A stretch of 11,601 nt of DNA from assembly GCA_031256155.1 (NCBI GenBank), contig JAIRRD010000007.1, forward strand, positions 1 to 11,601, read 5' to 3'. Both the position numbers and the translations under genes were made by a program. Below, piece after piece: positions 5,440 through 11,601 of the stretch. The notes beneath the pieces are model-generated. The model ran no database searches. It was given only the letters and a program-made list of their open reading frames with translations, and was not told the origin of the DNA. Position 1 is the first letter of the stretch. Each line of letters opens with the position of its first letter. This DNA is from Holophagales bacterium (GTDB taxonomy: Bacteria > Acidobacteriota > Holophagae > Holophagales > Holophagaceae).

Positions 5440-7476
5440 ATGAAGAAACATCTGCCCTTTGTAACAGCGTCCCTGTTGTTCCCTGCCCTTGCTTTAACCG
5501 GCACCCTGGGCTGTTCAGGTGGAGGCGATTCTGTCGTTGTAGTCAGTGGCATAACACTCAACAAGGCCAGCATCACGCTTGATGAAAACGCACAGGAAAC
5601 GCTTACAGCAACAGTACAGCCCTCCAACGCAACTAATAAAGCCTTGACATGGACAAGCAATAATGCGGACGTGGCAACGGTAAGTAATGGCACAGTTACA
5701 GCCATTGCCGCCGGAAACGCAATCATTACCGCCACCTCACAGGACAGCGGCAAGACTGGTACCTGTGAGGTTTCAGTCTTGCCACCAACATTCACCGTGA
5801 CATTCATTACAAACGGCGGTAATTCTGAATTACAGCCTGTAAGCGCAGTCCGCGGTGACACTGTAGCAGCCCCCACAGTCACGCGCGGCTATTACGCCTT
5901 TGAAGGGTGGTACAGCGACATTGAGCTGACTGACAAAGTGACATTTCCATATGCAGTAACGAAAAGCATCACTCTTTACGCCAGATGGGAACAGACAGAA
6001 TTTGCCTGGAACGTTACATTCACAGGACAAACGGCCACAATCAACTTCCAGAATTTACACAACAATGACATTTACCTTGTAAAAACCAACCTGTCTGATT
6101 CAGTTGTACCTGCCGCCAATACCGGTCGTGTTCAAGGTGATTTACAAAGTCTTGTGTATAACCGAATGACAGAGCATTTACAAACACCTGAAACTGCATT
6201 GTCCCCGCTTCTTGATGAAATACAGAATTTCAACGCAACCCCCCCGCCGCTTGATAAGAACGCATCTTACAGATTGCGAGCTGTGCCGTTCATTCCCCCC
6301 GTTGTGGGTGACAAAAGGATGTTCTGGGTTAATAATACTGGATTTCTTCATACTGGTGCATATGTAGAAATACCAGCGACACTAAGAGCAAGTGGACTTC
6401 ATGGAAATATTTGGGTTGCGGACGAAGTTTATAATCCTGCTGATGATGGAGATAAACTTACTACAGAAGATGCAGAAATATTGAGTGTCAAATTTGATTT
6501 AATATACCCTCTTGTGACAAATATTATGGGTTTTGAATACGGAGGAGGCCCAGATGGAGATGGCGGCATAGATGGTGATTCTAAAATACAGATTTTATTT
6601 TATACTGGACATAGTATGATCCGTTATAGTGATTTTCATCCATATTTCCTAAGCTTAGATTCAAACAAATGTGAAATGATGTATCTTCACTATGCTACAG
6701 CGAAATGGCCTAATTATGTAGGGTCTGAAAAATATGCTTATACATATATACAAATGGCACATGAGCTTCAACACTTGATCAATTTCAATCAAAAATATGT
6801 AAAACATGGTCTACTATTGGATAAATGGGATGAAGAAATGTTTTCACTAATGATAGAACAATTAATAGCTCCTTTTGTTTGTGATGATAAAACTCTTTTT
6901 ATTACCCATGAAGTGGATAATATTTTGCATGAGGACGAAATCAAAAGAGGCGTAATAGAAGGCTCTATAACTGCTGATGGTTATAGTATGTGGGCAGCTT
7001 TTGGAGCGTATCTTTTGAGTAATTTTGGCGGAGCAGAGCTTTTTAAAAATATTATTGCCAATGATAAAGTCGGTATTGAGTCAATAACTGAGGCGTTGAA
7101 CAAACTTTATCCGGGAATGAATTTTGAGAAAGCTCTTACTCGTTTTGCTGAGGCCTTTATTTACAGCGGTTCCAATATTCCAAAAAATGCAATGACTTTT
7201 GATAAAACCAGTACAAGTGCCATAAATGGCATTGATTATACAATTTATGGCTTTGATATATATACTTTTGATGTGTATTGCCGTCGCGCACCGGATTACA
7301 TTCCTTACGATACACATAAAGGCCCTCATGTTTTTGATCTAACCCCAATGGATATGAGACCCTATTCTGTTTCTCTGCATACTACTGACGCATGGAAAAA
7401 CAGGTCGGGAAATGTCTCTGTTACTTTGGAGAAACCAGCAGACCCAAATATTGTGCTACAGTTGATGATTAAATAA
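5440..7476 (+). CDS. Modular lipoprotein, M30-family zinc metallopeptidase
   Basis: This is a 678-residue surface or periplasmic lipoprotein. The ATG at 5440 has AAGGAG ten bases upstream and gives a lipoprotein signal peptide, with cleavage before Cys25 (TLGC|SGGG); the upstream in-frame ATG at 5374 would bury it. Residues 37-113 form a bacterial Ig-like Big_2 domain (SNNADVATVSNGTVTAIAAG). Residues 118-183 form an InlB/Listeria-Bacteroides repeat (FEGWYSD, ITLYARW). Residues 185-230 carry LHNNDIYLVKTN, of the type seen ahead of M30 peptidases. The catalytic part has HELQH at 441-445, where His441, Glu442 and His445 form the HEXXH zinc site; WDEEMFSLMIEQL (463-475) is the likely region of the third ligand. 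It is expected to cut extracellular proteins; the target is unknown. Base composition drops from about 50% GC to about 30% near 6300, suggesting a fusion or transfer of the peptidase part. It is divergent from the Xre-like gene. Confidence 0.9.
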   Translation: MKKHLPFVTASLLFPALALTGTLGCSGGGDSVVVVSGITLNKASITLDENAQETLTATVQPSNATNKALTWTSNNADVATVSNGTVTAIAAGNAIITATSQDSGKTGTCEVSVLPPTFTVTFITNGGNSELQPVSAVRGDTVAAPTVTRGYYAFEGWYSDIELTDKVTFPYAVTKSITLYARWEQTEFAWNVTFTGQTATINFQNLHNNDIYLVKTNLSDSVVPAANTGRVQGDLQSLVYNRMTEHLQTPETALSPLLDEIQNFNATPPPLDKNASYRLRAVPFIPPVVGDKRMFWVNNTGFLHTGAYVEIPATLRASGLHGNIWVADEVYNPADDGDKLTTEDAEILSVKFDLIYPLVTNIMGFEYGGGPDGDGGIDGDSKIQILFYTGHSMIRYSDFHPYFLSLDSNKCEMMYLHYATAKWPNYVGSEKYAYTYIQMAHELQHLINFNQKYVKHGLLLDKWDEEMFSLMIEQLIAPFVCDDKTLFITHEVDNILHEDEIKRGVIEGSITADGYSMWAAFGAYLLSNFGGAELFKNIIANDKVGIESITEALNKLYPGMNFEKALTRFAEAFIYSGSNIPKNAMTFDKTSTSAINGIDYTIYGFDIYTFDVYCRRAPDYIPYDTHKGPHVFDLTPMDMRPYSVSLHTTDAWKNRSGNVSVTLEKPADPNIVLQLMIK

Positions 7477-7571
7477 ACATCTCTGTGTAAAATCTGGCCA
7501 CATAATGAATTTCTTTGAAATATTCACCTGAAATTTAAATGATTTACAATGATTCCCCCCCAAAAAACAAC

Positions 7572-7610
7572 TTTCATCTCGAAATTGCGGAACGCGATTT
7601 CGAGATGAAA
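7572..7610 (+). repeat. 39-bp palindromic repeat, copy 2 (best formed)
   Basis: The arms tttcatctcgaaattgcg (7572-7589) and cgcgatttcgagatgaaa (7593-7610) pair at 17 of 18 positions around the centre gaa; the exception is a T-G wobble. It lies 22 bases before the start of the 89-residue gene, in the untranslated leader or promoter region, just after a C7 and an A6 run (7555-7567). Confidence 0.85.
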
Positions 7611-7632
7611 CCATTAACCTCAGGAGCCGTTA

Positions 7633-7902
7633 ATGAGCCGTAAACTTTCGACTGATTTTATGAATGACCTGCAAAATGGCATATTGTTTCCGCTGCTTGA
7701 TCGGGTTCGCAGGGATGATACCCTTATGCTTGCCATCAGAGAAAATTACATCAATGTCTATTATCGCGGCGGGAATATTATTCGGCTGGAAGAAAGCTCG
7801 CCGAATAAGTATGTGGCATCTTTTGATGACAACTACACAAAGGATTGTAAGGATTGTGCAGAATCTTTGCTAAAAGACCTTCCCAGGCAAATTAACTTAT
7901 GA
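7633..7902 (+). CDS. Small conserved-looking protein, possibly a truncated N-terminal domain
   Basis: The 89-residue product starts at an ATG with AGGAG seven bases upstream (7621-7625). It reads like a real protein: an amphipathic amino-terminal half (KLSTDFMNDLQNG, 4-16; LLDRVRRDDTLMLAIREN, 21-38) and a beta-type YINVYYRGGNIIRLEE stretch (39-54). From memory, proteins opening with this pattern are uncharacterised and usually much longer, often 300 residues or more, so this may be a surviving amino-terminal fragment; that needs a search. The final residues and the stop codon lie inside a perfect 16-bp palindrome (7892-7927), which could mark the breakpoint. Cysteines at 72 and 75 form a CKDC motif near the end. 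The function is unknown. A neighbouring palindromic repeat precedes the gene. Confidence 0.7.
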   Translation: MSRKLSTDFMNDLQNGILFPLLDRVRRDDTLMLAIRENYINVYYRGGNIIRLEESSPNKYVASFDDNYTKDCKDCAESLLKDLPRQINL

Positions 7903-7927
7903 AGCATCACGATGCTTCATAAGTTAA
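7892..7927. repeat. Perfect 16-bp palindrome across a stop codon
   Basis: The arms ttaacttatgaagcat (7892-7907) and atgcttcataagttaa (7912-7927) are exact reverse complements around cacg. The first arm encodes the last residues and the TGA stop of the 89-residue gene. No T tract follows, so a standard intrinsic terminator is not indicated, although the hairpin is strong enough to block or stabilise a transcript end. A recombination or inversion junction is an alternative. Confidence 0.85.
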
Positions 7928-7929
7928 AC

Positions 7930-7946
7930 GACTATAATTGACTATA
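7930..7946. repeat. Short direct repeat gactata-att-gactata
   Basis: Two copies of gactata are separated by att, directly after the palindrome and about 80 bases before the tRNA gene. The string gactataatt also occurs at the left end of the window (112-121). It could be part of a promoter or a protein site; the evidence is only the repetition. Confidence 0.3.
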
Positions 7947-7956
7947 CCTGAATCTT

Positions 7957-7986
7957 TTGAAGCCCGGAGGAACGCAACTTTAATCT
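7957..7986 (+). promoter_or_regulatory. Weak candidate promoter for tRNA-Gln
   Basis: TTGAAG at 7957-7962 and TAATCT at 7981-7986 are 18 bp apart and would start transcription about 34 bases before the mature tRNA. The match to sigma-70 consensus is modest. Read-through from the 89-residue gene is the alternative. Confidence 0.25.
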
Positions 7987-8026
7987 GGAATCACTATAGT
8001 TACTGTGATAAAGTTGTTGTTCACTT

Positions 8027-8101
8027 TGGGGAGTCGCCAAGTGGTAAGGCAGCGGGTTTTGATCCCGCCATTCGAGGGTTCGAGTCCTTCCTCCCCAACC
8101 A
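8027..8101 (+). tRNA. tRNA-Gln (anticodon UUG)
   Basis: This is a complete cloverleaf of 75 bases including an encoded CCA end. The acceptor stem TGGGGAG (8027-8033) pairs with CTCCCCA (8091-8097), followed by discriminator A8098 and CCA 8099-8101. The D arm is GCC / GGC with an AAGTGGTAA loop. The anticodon stem GCGGG / CCCGC holds the loop TTTTGAT, so the anticodon is TTG, reading CAA (and probably CAG) for glutamine. The variable loop is five bases. The T stem GAGGG / CCTTC with loop TTCGAGT contains one G-T pair. No second tRNA is adjacent. tRNA 3' ends are common integration sites, but I see no integrase or duplicated end here. Confidence 0.97.
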
Positions 8102-8107
8102 AAAGCC

Positions 8108-8221
8108 GTATATAGCTTATGCTCCACAAACAAAACGGTTATAGCAGTTCTGTATTAAATGCTCTAAAACCTTCCCTCTCGAAATTGCGGAACGCAAATT
8201 TGAAAGGGAACCGCTATATAC
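8108..8221. repeat. Nested inverted repeats around palindrome copy 3
   Basis: The strings gtatatagc (8108-8116) and gctatatac (8213-8221) are perfect complements. A second string, tatagcagttc (8140-8150), pairs with gaaccgctata (8208-8218) at 10 of 11 positions. Both bracket the 39-bp palindrome at 8172-8210. The block fills the gap between the tRNA and the 3' end of the minus-strand operon. It may be a small composite element or a two-way transcript end. Confidence 0.4.
8172..8210 (+). repeat. 39-bp palindromic repeat, copy 3
   Basis: The arms ttccctctcgaaattgcg (8172-8189) and cgcaaatttgaaagggaa (8193-8210) pair at 15 of 18 positions around the centre gaa. Compared with copy 2, the base pairs at arm positions 3 and 5 have changed on both sides (T-A to C-G and A-T to C-G), keeping pairing intact. 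It ends 14 bases from the last codon of the SDR gene and could serve as a transcript end for the minus-strand operon. Confidence 0.8.
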
Positions 8222-8224
8222 AAA

Positions 8225-8974
8225 TTACTGCATGATTGGGTGGTGCAGTGCCAGACCTTCTAATATTCTGCTGTTTTCAAGCGGTGGTTCATCAACGCAT
8301 ATGCGAACCATTGCTTCAGCTACTTTAGCGCCTTCAATGGGGGCAAAACGCCATAGCGGCCTGAATTGAGGGGCCAGAACTTTTATGACGGCCAGATAGA
8401 ACTTAAGGAACACGGCGGCTAAAACCCATTCTACAGGTTGTCTCTCGTGTCGCTCGCCAAGTATCAATGAGGGACGCACAATCAAATGAGGTAAGCCACT
8501 TTCAATCAGGCTCTGCTCCATGTCGTATTTGGTTTTTAAATAAAGCCCTGTTGGTTTTCCGGCACCAACAGAAGATACGACACCAACCATGGGTTTGTTC
8601 GGCAGTTGCTTTAAATGTTCAAACAGCCTTGATGGATATTCAAAATCAACCAGCCTGAAAGCTTCAGGCGAACCGGCTTTTTTTATTGTGGTACCAAGAG
8701 CGCACAGAAGAACATTGCAGGGAATGTCCTGGCCAATCCTATTTATAGCTTTTGGATCGTTATAGTCAAATTCAACCTCTCTAACCCTTCCGCTGAGGCC
8801 TGACAGTGCCCCTGAACGACGTGTCAATGCGGTAAATGTTACATTTGGGCGTTCATCCAAAACTCTGATTATTTCACGCCCTACCATTCCTGTAGCGCCA
8901 GCTATTACCACATGTTTTGGGGGATAGCCTGAAAAGTCAATTTTTTCTGCGGGGAACATTCTAGTGATAATCAT
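8225..8974 (-). CDS. Atypical SDR NAD(P)-binding protein
   Basis: The 249-residue product has a Rossmann fold with the glycine motif GATGMVG at 26-32, typical of atypical short-chain dehydrogenases of the NmrA / YbjT / TIP30 (HTATIP2) kind. SSVGAGK (134-140) and Tyr145-x-x-x-Lys149 sit at the usual places of the catalytic Ser, Tyr and Lys, so it may still be a redox enzyme or epimerase; many relatives only sense NAD(P)H. RPSLILGERHE (167-177) is the characteristic late motif. The ATG at 8974 overlaps the TGA of ftsW (ATGA) and has AGGA upstream; a start at 9016 would reach 14 codons further into ftsW and is less likely. A hydrophobic stretch at 183-200 may touch the membrane. The substrate is unknown. 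Confidence 0.85.
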   Translation of the reverse strand: MIITRMFPAEKIDFSGYPPKHVVIAGATGMVGREIIRVLDERPNVTFTALTRRSGALSGLSGRVREVEFDYNDPKAINRIGQDIPCNVLLCALGTTIKKAGSPEAFRLVDFEYPSRLFEHLKQLPNKPMVGVVSSVGAGKPTGLYLKTKYDMEQSLIESGLPHLIVRPSLILGERHERQPVEWVLAAVFLKFYLAVIKVLAPQFRPLWRFAPIEGAKVAEAMVRICVDEPPLENSRILEGLALHHPIMQ

Positions 8975-10065
8975 GACCCTGTTTCCTTGCTGATACTCAA
9001 TAAAAGACCAAGACACATAAAACTGGCCACAAGGCTTGAACCACCGTAACTAATGAATGGGAGGGGGATGCCTTTGTTAGGAACCATATTCAGAACAACA
9101 CTGATATTCATAAAAGCCTGTGCTACCAACAATAATGTAAAGCCACAGGCGCAAAGCCGGAGAAAAGAATCTCTGGCCCTTCGCACTATTCGGTATCCTC
9201 TCCATAGAATTGCCACAAAAAGCCCTAATACAGTTATGGTTCCAACGAGTCCGAATTCTTCTCCTATAATGGCATAAATAAAATCGGTATGAGCTTCCGG
9301 GAGAAAATTTAATTTTTGCTGTCCACCTCCAAGACCAACCCCATAAAGCCCGCCATTGCCTATAGCAATAAGGCTTTGTTCTGGCTGATAACCGGAGCCT
9401 TTGGAATCCACAACCATATTTAGATACGCTTTAACGCGCTCATAACGGTAAGGTTCAGATTTGATAAAATAAGTTCCTGCGGCAAACATAACGGGAATAA
9501 TCATTACAAAAAACCATCGTGGAGCACCTCCAAGAAAAATGATGAGAATAGAAACAAAAAGTATTAAAAATGCTGTTCCCATATCCGGTTCTTTAAAAAT
9601 TAACGCTAATGGCAGCAGTAATATACCAAACAAAGTAATTAATTTTGGAATAGCCTCTTGACGTTTTGTCCATGACTCACGGCACTTAACCATCCACCAA
9701 CTAGTTATAATTACAGAAAAAGGCTTGAAAAATTCAGATGGCTGCATCTGATATCCATGATAAATTATCCATCTATGTGCGCCATTTTTCGCTCCAAATA
9801 AAAACACAACCGCTAATAGCGTGATAAAAAGAAAATAAAGAGTGATGACAGACTTTGAAGATTCCCGCAGAGCTGATAAGTCCACTTGACTTAAGGCTAG
9901 CATCAAAGCCATGCCAATAAGACCGCTAATACTTTGTTTGAGTACAAACGTAAAGCCGGAACGAGTCCCCGTTGCGGAGTAAACCCAAACCATGCCTGTA
10001 ACAGTCAAAAGCAATGCAAATAACAAGAGCCAACGATCTATTGGACGTCGAACATCCGCTGTCAT
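8971..10065 (-). CDS. ftsW: FtsW-type peptidoglycan glycosyltransferase (SEDS family)
   Basis: The 364-residue polytopic inner-membrane protein belongs to the SEDS family, which polymerises lipid II glycan strands with a partner class B penicillin-binding protein. Family blocks are all present: the RWI....QMQPSEF segment (98-112), KEPDMGT (158-164), GSGYQPEQSLIAIGNGGLYG (223-242), LPEAHTDFIYAIIGEE (255-270) and KGIPLPFISYGGSS (331-344). Asp261 in HTDF corresponds to the invariant aspartate proposed as catalytic in RodA and FtsW. The wording fits FtsW/SpoVE better than RodA. It lacks the long tails of E. coli FtsW (414 residues). AGGAG lies seven bases before the ATG at 10065, which overlaps the meaB stop as ATGA. 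It is not inside the usual murD-murG cell-wall cluster here. A sporulation-type paralogue cannot be excluded. Confidence 0.93.
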   Translation of the reverse strand: MTADVRRPIDRWLLLFALLLTVTGMVWVYSATGTRSGFTFVLKQSISGLIGMALMLALSQVDLSALRESSKSVITLYFLFITLLAVVFLFGAKNGAHRWIIYHGYQMQPSEFFKPFSVIITSWWMVKCRESWTKRQEAIPKLITLFGILLLPLALIFKEPDMGTAFLILFVSILIIFLGGAPRWFFVMIIPVMFAAGTYFIKSEPYRYERVKAYLNMVVDSKGSGYQPEQSLIAIGNGGLYGVGLGGGQQKLNFLPEAHTDFIYAIIGEEFGLVGTITVLGLFVAILWRGYRIVRRARDSFLRLCACGFTLLLVAQAFMNISVVLNMVPNKGIPLPFISYGGSSLVASFMCLGLLLSISKETGS

Positions 10066-11180
10066 TTGTCACTCCTATTGGATTCAAAGGTTTCCAGCAG
10101 TTTTTGCGCAGCAATAGCCGCAGACATTTTACCATTCATTACAGCATTATCCAGCACCGGCAGAAGTTGTTGAATCTCTTGTTTTGCATAAAAGCGATCC
10201 AATAAATGGTCTTCAACTATTGCCCTTACCCAGTCCCTTTCCTGGGTTTGGCGGCGTCTGTTGAATGCACCTGATGTTTTTGTTGACGTAACAAAACTTT
10301 GAATACTATCCCAAATTTGGGGAATGCCCTCGGCAGTCAATGATGAGGCTGTCAGAACAACTGTCTGCCAACCCTCTGTTGCCGGTTGAATGTAGTGAAT
10401 CGCTCTTTCATATTCAAGCCTTGCTGTCTGGGCGGAAACAATATTTGCGCCATCGGCTTTATTTATCAAAATTGCGTCTGCCAGTTCCACAACACCTTTT
10501 TTTATGCCTTGCAGTTCATCGCCAGCCCCGGGTACCAAAACAAGCAAAAAGAAGTCAACCATAGACCTGACTGTAATTTCGCTCTGCCCCACTCCAACTG
10601 TTTCCACTATAACGGCATCATAACCAGCGGCTTCAAACAGCAGCATGGTTTCACGCGTCTTGCGAGCCACACCTCCAAGGGCTCCTCCAGATGGGGTTGG
10701 ACGAATAAAGGCTCGCGGGTCTGCCGCCAAACGCTCCATTCGTGTTTTGTCTCCCAGTATTGATCCGCCAGTCACAGTACTGGATGGATCAACAGCCATT
10801 ACAGCAACTTTTTTTCCTAATCCTGTGAGATATGTTCCAAAAGTTTCGATGAATGTACTCTTGCCGGCACCCGGAACGCCCGTAATACCCAAGCGTATTG
10901 AACCGCCAGTCTTTTGCAAAATCGCTTTGATTACGTCCTGGGCTTTAATAAAATGACTTGCCGAATTGCTTTCTATTAACGTAATCGCTCTTGCTAAAAG
11001 TGTCCTATCGCCGCTCAGTATCCCTTCCGCATAATCCTGAGGGGTCAAAGACAGGCGCTGTATTTCAGGCAGCTTGCTTTCACAAGTCTGTGTGTTTTGG
11101 CAGGGCAATCCATCATGCCCTCCTTCCACCCCAGGCATAACATGGAGTGCTGATTGAGTTTTAGGTTGATGAGAATCCAT
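10062..11180 (-). CDS. meaB: MeaB/ArgK-type G3E GTPase
   Basis: MeaB proteins are GTPases that load and protect the B12-dependent methylmalonyl-CoA mutase (or a related acyl-CoA mutase), preventing and repairing loss of its cobalamin radical cofactor. The 372-residue product has the P-loop GVPGAGKST at 101-109, VDPSSTVTGGSILGDKTRM around 130-148, ETVGVGQSE at 193-201, the PGAGDELQGIKKGV segment (217-230) and the base-specificity motif NKAD at 240-243, all hallmarks of the family. The carboxy-terminal dimerisation arm is present. About 40 extra residues precede the conserved start; Met15 is an alternative start but has no ribosome site, whereas TGAGG precedes Met1. The mutase gene, often adjacent, is not in the window. 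The gene overlaps ftsW and lies 23 bp after the partial gene upstream. Confidence 0.95.
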   Translation of the reverse strand: MDSHQPKTQSALHVMPGVEGGHDGLPCQNTQTCESKLPEIQRLSLTPQDYAEGILSGDRTLLARAITLIESNSASHFIKAQDVIKAILQKTGGSIRLGITGVPGAGKSTFIETFGTYLTGLGKKVAVMAVDPSSTVTGGSILGDKTRMERLAADPRAFIRPTPSGGALGGVARKTRETMLLFEAAGYDAVIVETVGVGQSEITVRSMVDFFLLVLVPGAGDELQGIKKGVVELADAILINKADGANIVSAQTARLEYERAIHYIQPATEGWQTVVLTASSLTAEGIPQIWDSIQSFVTSTKTSGAFNRRRQTQERDWVRAIVEDHLLDRFYAKQEIQQLLPVLDNAVMNGKMSAAIAAQKLLETFESNRSDK

Positions 11181-11203
11181 ACTGCCTCAGCAAACACCGT
11201 TTT

Positions 11204-11601
11204 TTACACACTAATTGGTTCGTTCAGACAAGATAAGGCTTCTTGCAGGAACAAGTCCCAGATATCGTCATGAGCTTCGGTCATTTGCAGTTCTACCGCG
11301 TTTCCGGCTGAGCGCGCTTCTGGATGCAACGACCAGAGTTTAAACAAATTGTCTAATGATATGGTGTTCAACCTGTTTTCTCTGAGTTTGTGAGATTTGC
11401 GGGTTCTATCAGTATCTGGGCCGCGCAAACTAAAGCCATGTCGGGAAGACGCATGAAAAGTAAAGACTTTGCACCAAATTCCCCCAATCAGTTGGTTGAA
11501 ATGCAAATACGCACCATGGTTTGAGCTTGTTTCTGTAAGATTGCGTGATGCTCCTTGCCAGGCAGATACCCATTTTATCAAAATATTTTCCGCACGTTTC
11601 C
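11204..11601 (-). CDS. 3' part of an unrecognised gene, cut by the window edge
   Basis: The frame stays open from the stop at 11204 to the right edge of the window, so at least 132 carboxy-terminal residues are visible and the true start lies outside. A TTG at 11581 is in frame, but nothing marks it as a start. The sequence has amphipathic stretches (LDNLFKLWSLHPEARSAGNAVELQM, shown here as a region near the end; AHDDIWDLFLQEALSCL) and several His and Trp residues. I recognise no family; it does not look like the B12 domain of a methylmalonyl-CoA mutase. The 23-bp gap to meaB suggests membership of the same operon. Confidence 0.5.
   Translation of the reverse strand, partial: KRAENILIKWVSAWQGASRNLTETSSNHGAYLHFNQLIGGIWCKVFTFHASSRHGFSLRGPDTDRTRKSHKLRENRLNTISLDNLFKLWSLHPEARSAGNAVELQMTEAHDDIWDLFLQEALSCLNEPISV

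Noticed and set aside
5412..5882. 156-codon minus-strand frame opposite the start of the M30 lipoprotein
   Set aside because: It lies antisense to the signal peptide, Big_2 and InlB domains, which are clearly real on the plus strand.
7892..7927. Classical intrinsic terminator at the palindrome
   Set aside because: The hairpin is strong but the bases after it (acgactataa) do not form a T tract.
7892..8101. Integration site (att) at the tRNA-Gln
   Set aside because: I saw no integrase gene and no duplicate of the tRNA 3' end in the window.
7938..8144. 68-codon plus-strand frame across the tRNA
   Set aside because: It runs through the complete tRNA-Gln gene, so it is not a protein gene.
5341..8210. 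CRISPR array from the repeated 39-bp motif
   Set aside because: The three copies are hundreds to thousands of bases apart, in both orientations, with genes between them.
8975..9016. Upstream start for the SDR protein at 9016
   Set aside because: It would overlap ftsW by 46 bases; the ATG at 8974 has a ribosome site and an ATGA overlap like that of the preceding gene pair.
8985..9277. 74-codon plus-strand frame opposite ftsW
   Set aside because: It is antisense to the conserved PFISYGG and EAHTDF blocks of FtsW.
10386..10956. Plus-strand frames opposite meaB
   Set aside because: The minus strand encodes all MeaB motifs; these are shadows.

Overview
The window comes from a diderm (Gram-negative type) bacterium of moderate GC content: the 60-base lines I counted in ordinary coding DNA run at roughly 45-50%. 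It carries universal housekeeping genes (guaA, an ftsW-type gene, a tRNA-Gln with an encoded CCA end) beside accessory material: a modular lipoprotein protease, a small DNA-binding regulator, a secreted protein of unknown function, and several palindromic repeats. The lipoprotein layout (Big_2 domain, InlB/Listeria-Bacteroides repeat, M30 peptidase) is of a kind known from Treponema and other gut-associated diderms. I cannot fix the phylum from sequence alone.

Left part, plus strand (1-4788). A GC-rich noncoding block opens the window. It is followed by a small polytopic membrane protein with Mpv17-like features (220-750) and, 38 bp later, guaA (789-2321), which makes GMP from XMP; the two are probably co-transcribed. 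A 286-bp gene-free stretch (2322-2607) holds two separate inverted repeats and no promoter I can defend. It leads into a 726-residue secreted protein of unknown function (2608-4788) with a run of nine C directly after its signal peptide.

Middle (4815-8224). A Xre/Cro-like regulator on the minus strand (4815-5252) is divergent from an M30-family metallopeptidase lipoprotein (5440-7476). Their start region contains an AT palindrome, two overlapping candidate promoters, a 39-bp palindromic repeat and a possible 12-codon leader ORF. The lipoprotein gene is a compositional mosaic: its first 860 bases are near 50% GC, and the peptidase part falls to about 25-42%. Next come a second copy of the 39-bp palindrome, an 89-residue protein that looks like the amino-terminal piece of a longer family and stops inside a perfect 16-bp palindrome, a tRNA-Gln(UUG), and a third copy of the 39-bp palindrome.

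Right part, minus strand (8225-11601). A tightly packed operon reads right to left: the 3' part of an unrecognised gene cut by the window edge, then meaB (a G3E GTPase that chaperones B12-dependent methylmalonyl-CoA mutase), then ftsW (septal peptidoglycan glycosyltransferase), then an atypical SDR-type NAD(P)-binding protein. The last three are joined by two ATGA start/stop overlaps, which implies translational coupling.

The best leads are the 39-bp palindrome family, whose arms covary between copies; the mosaic M30 lipoprotein with its crowded control region; the palindrome that ends the 89-residue gene; and the C9 tract that could switch the secreted protein on and off. No CRISPR array, transposase or prophage module is visible.
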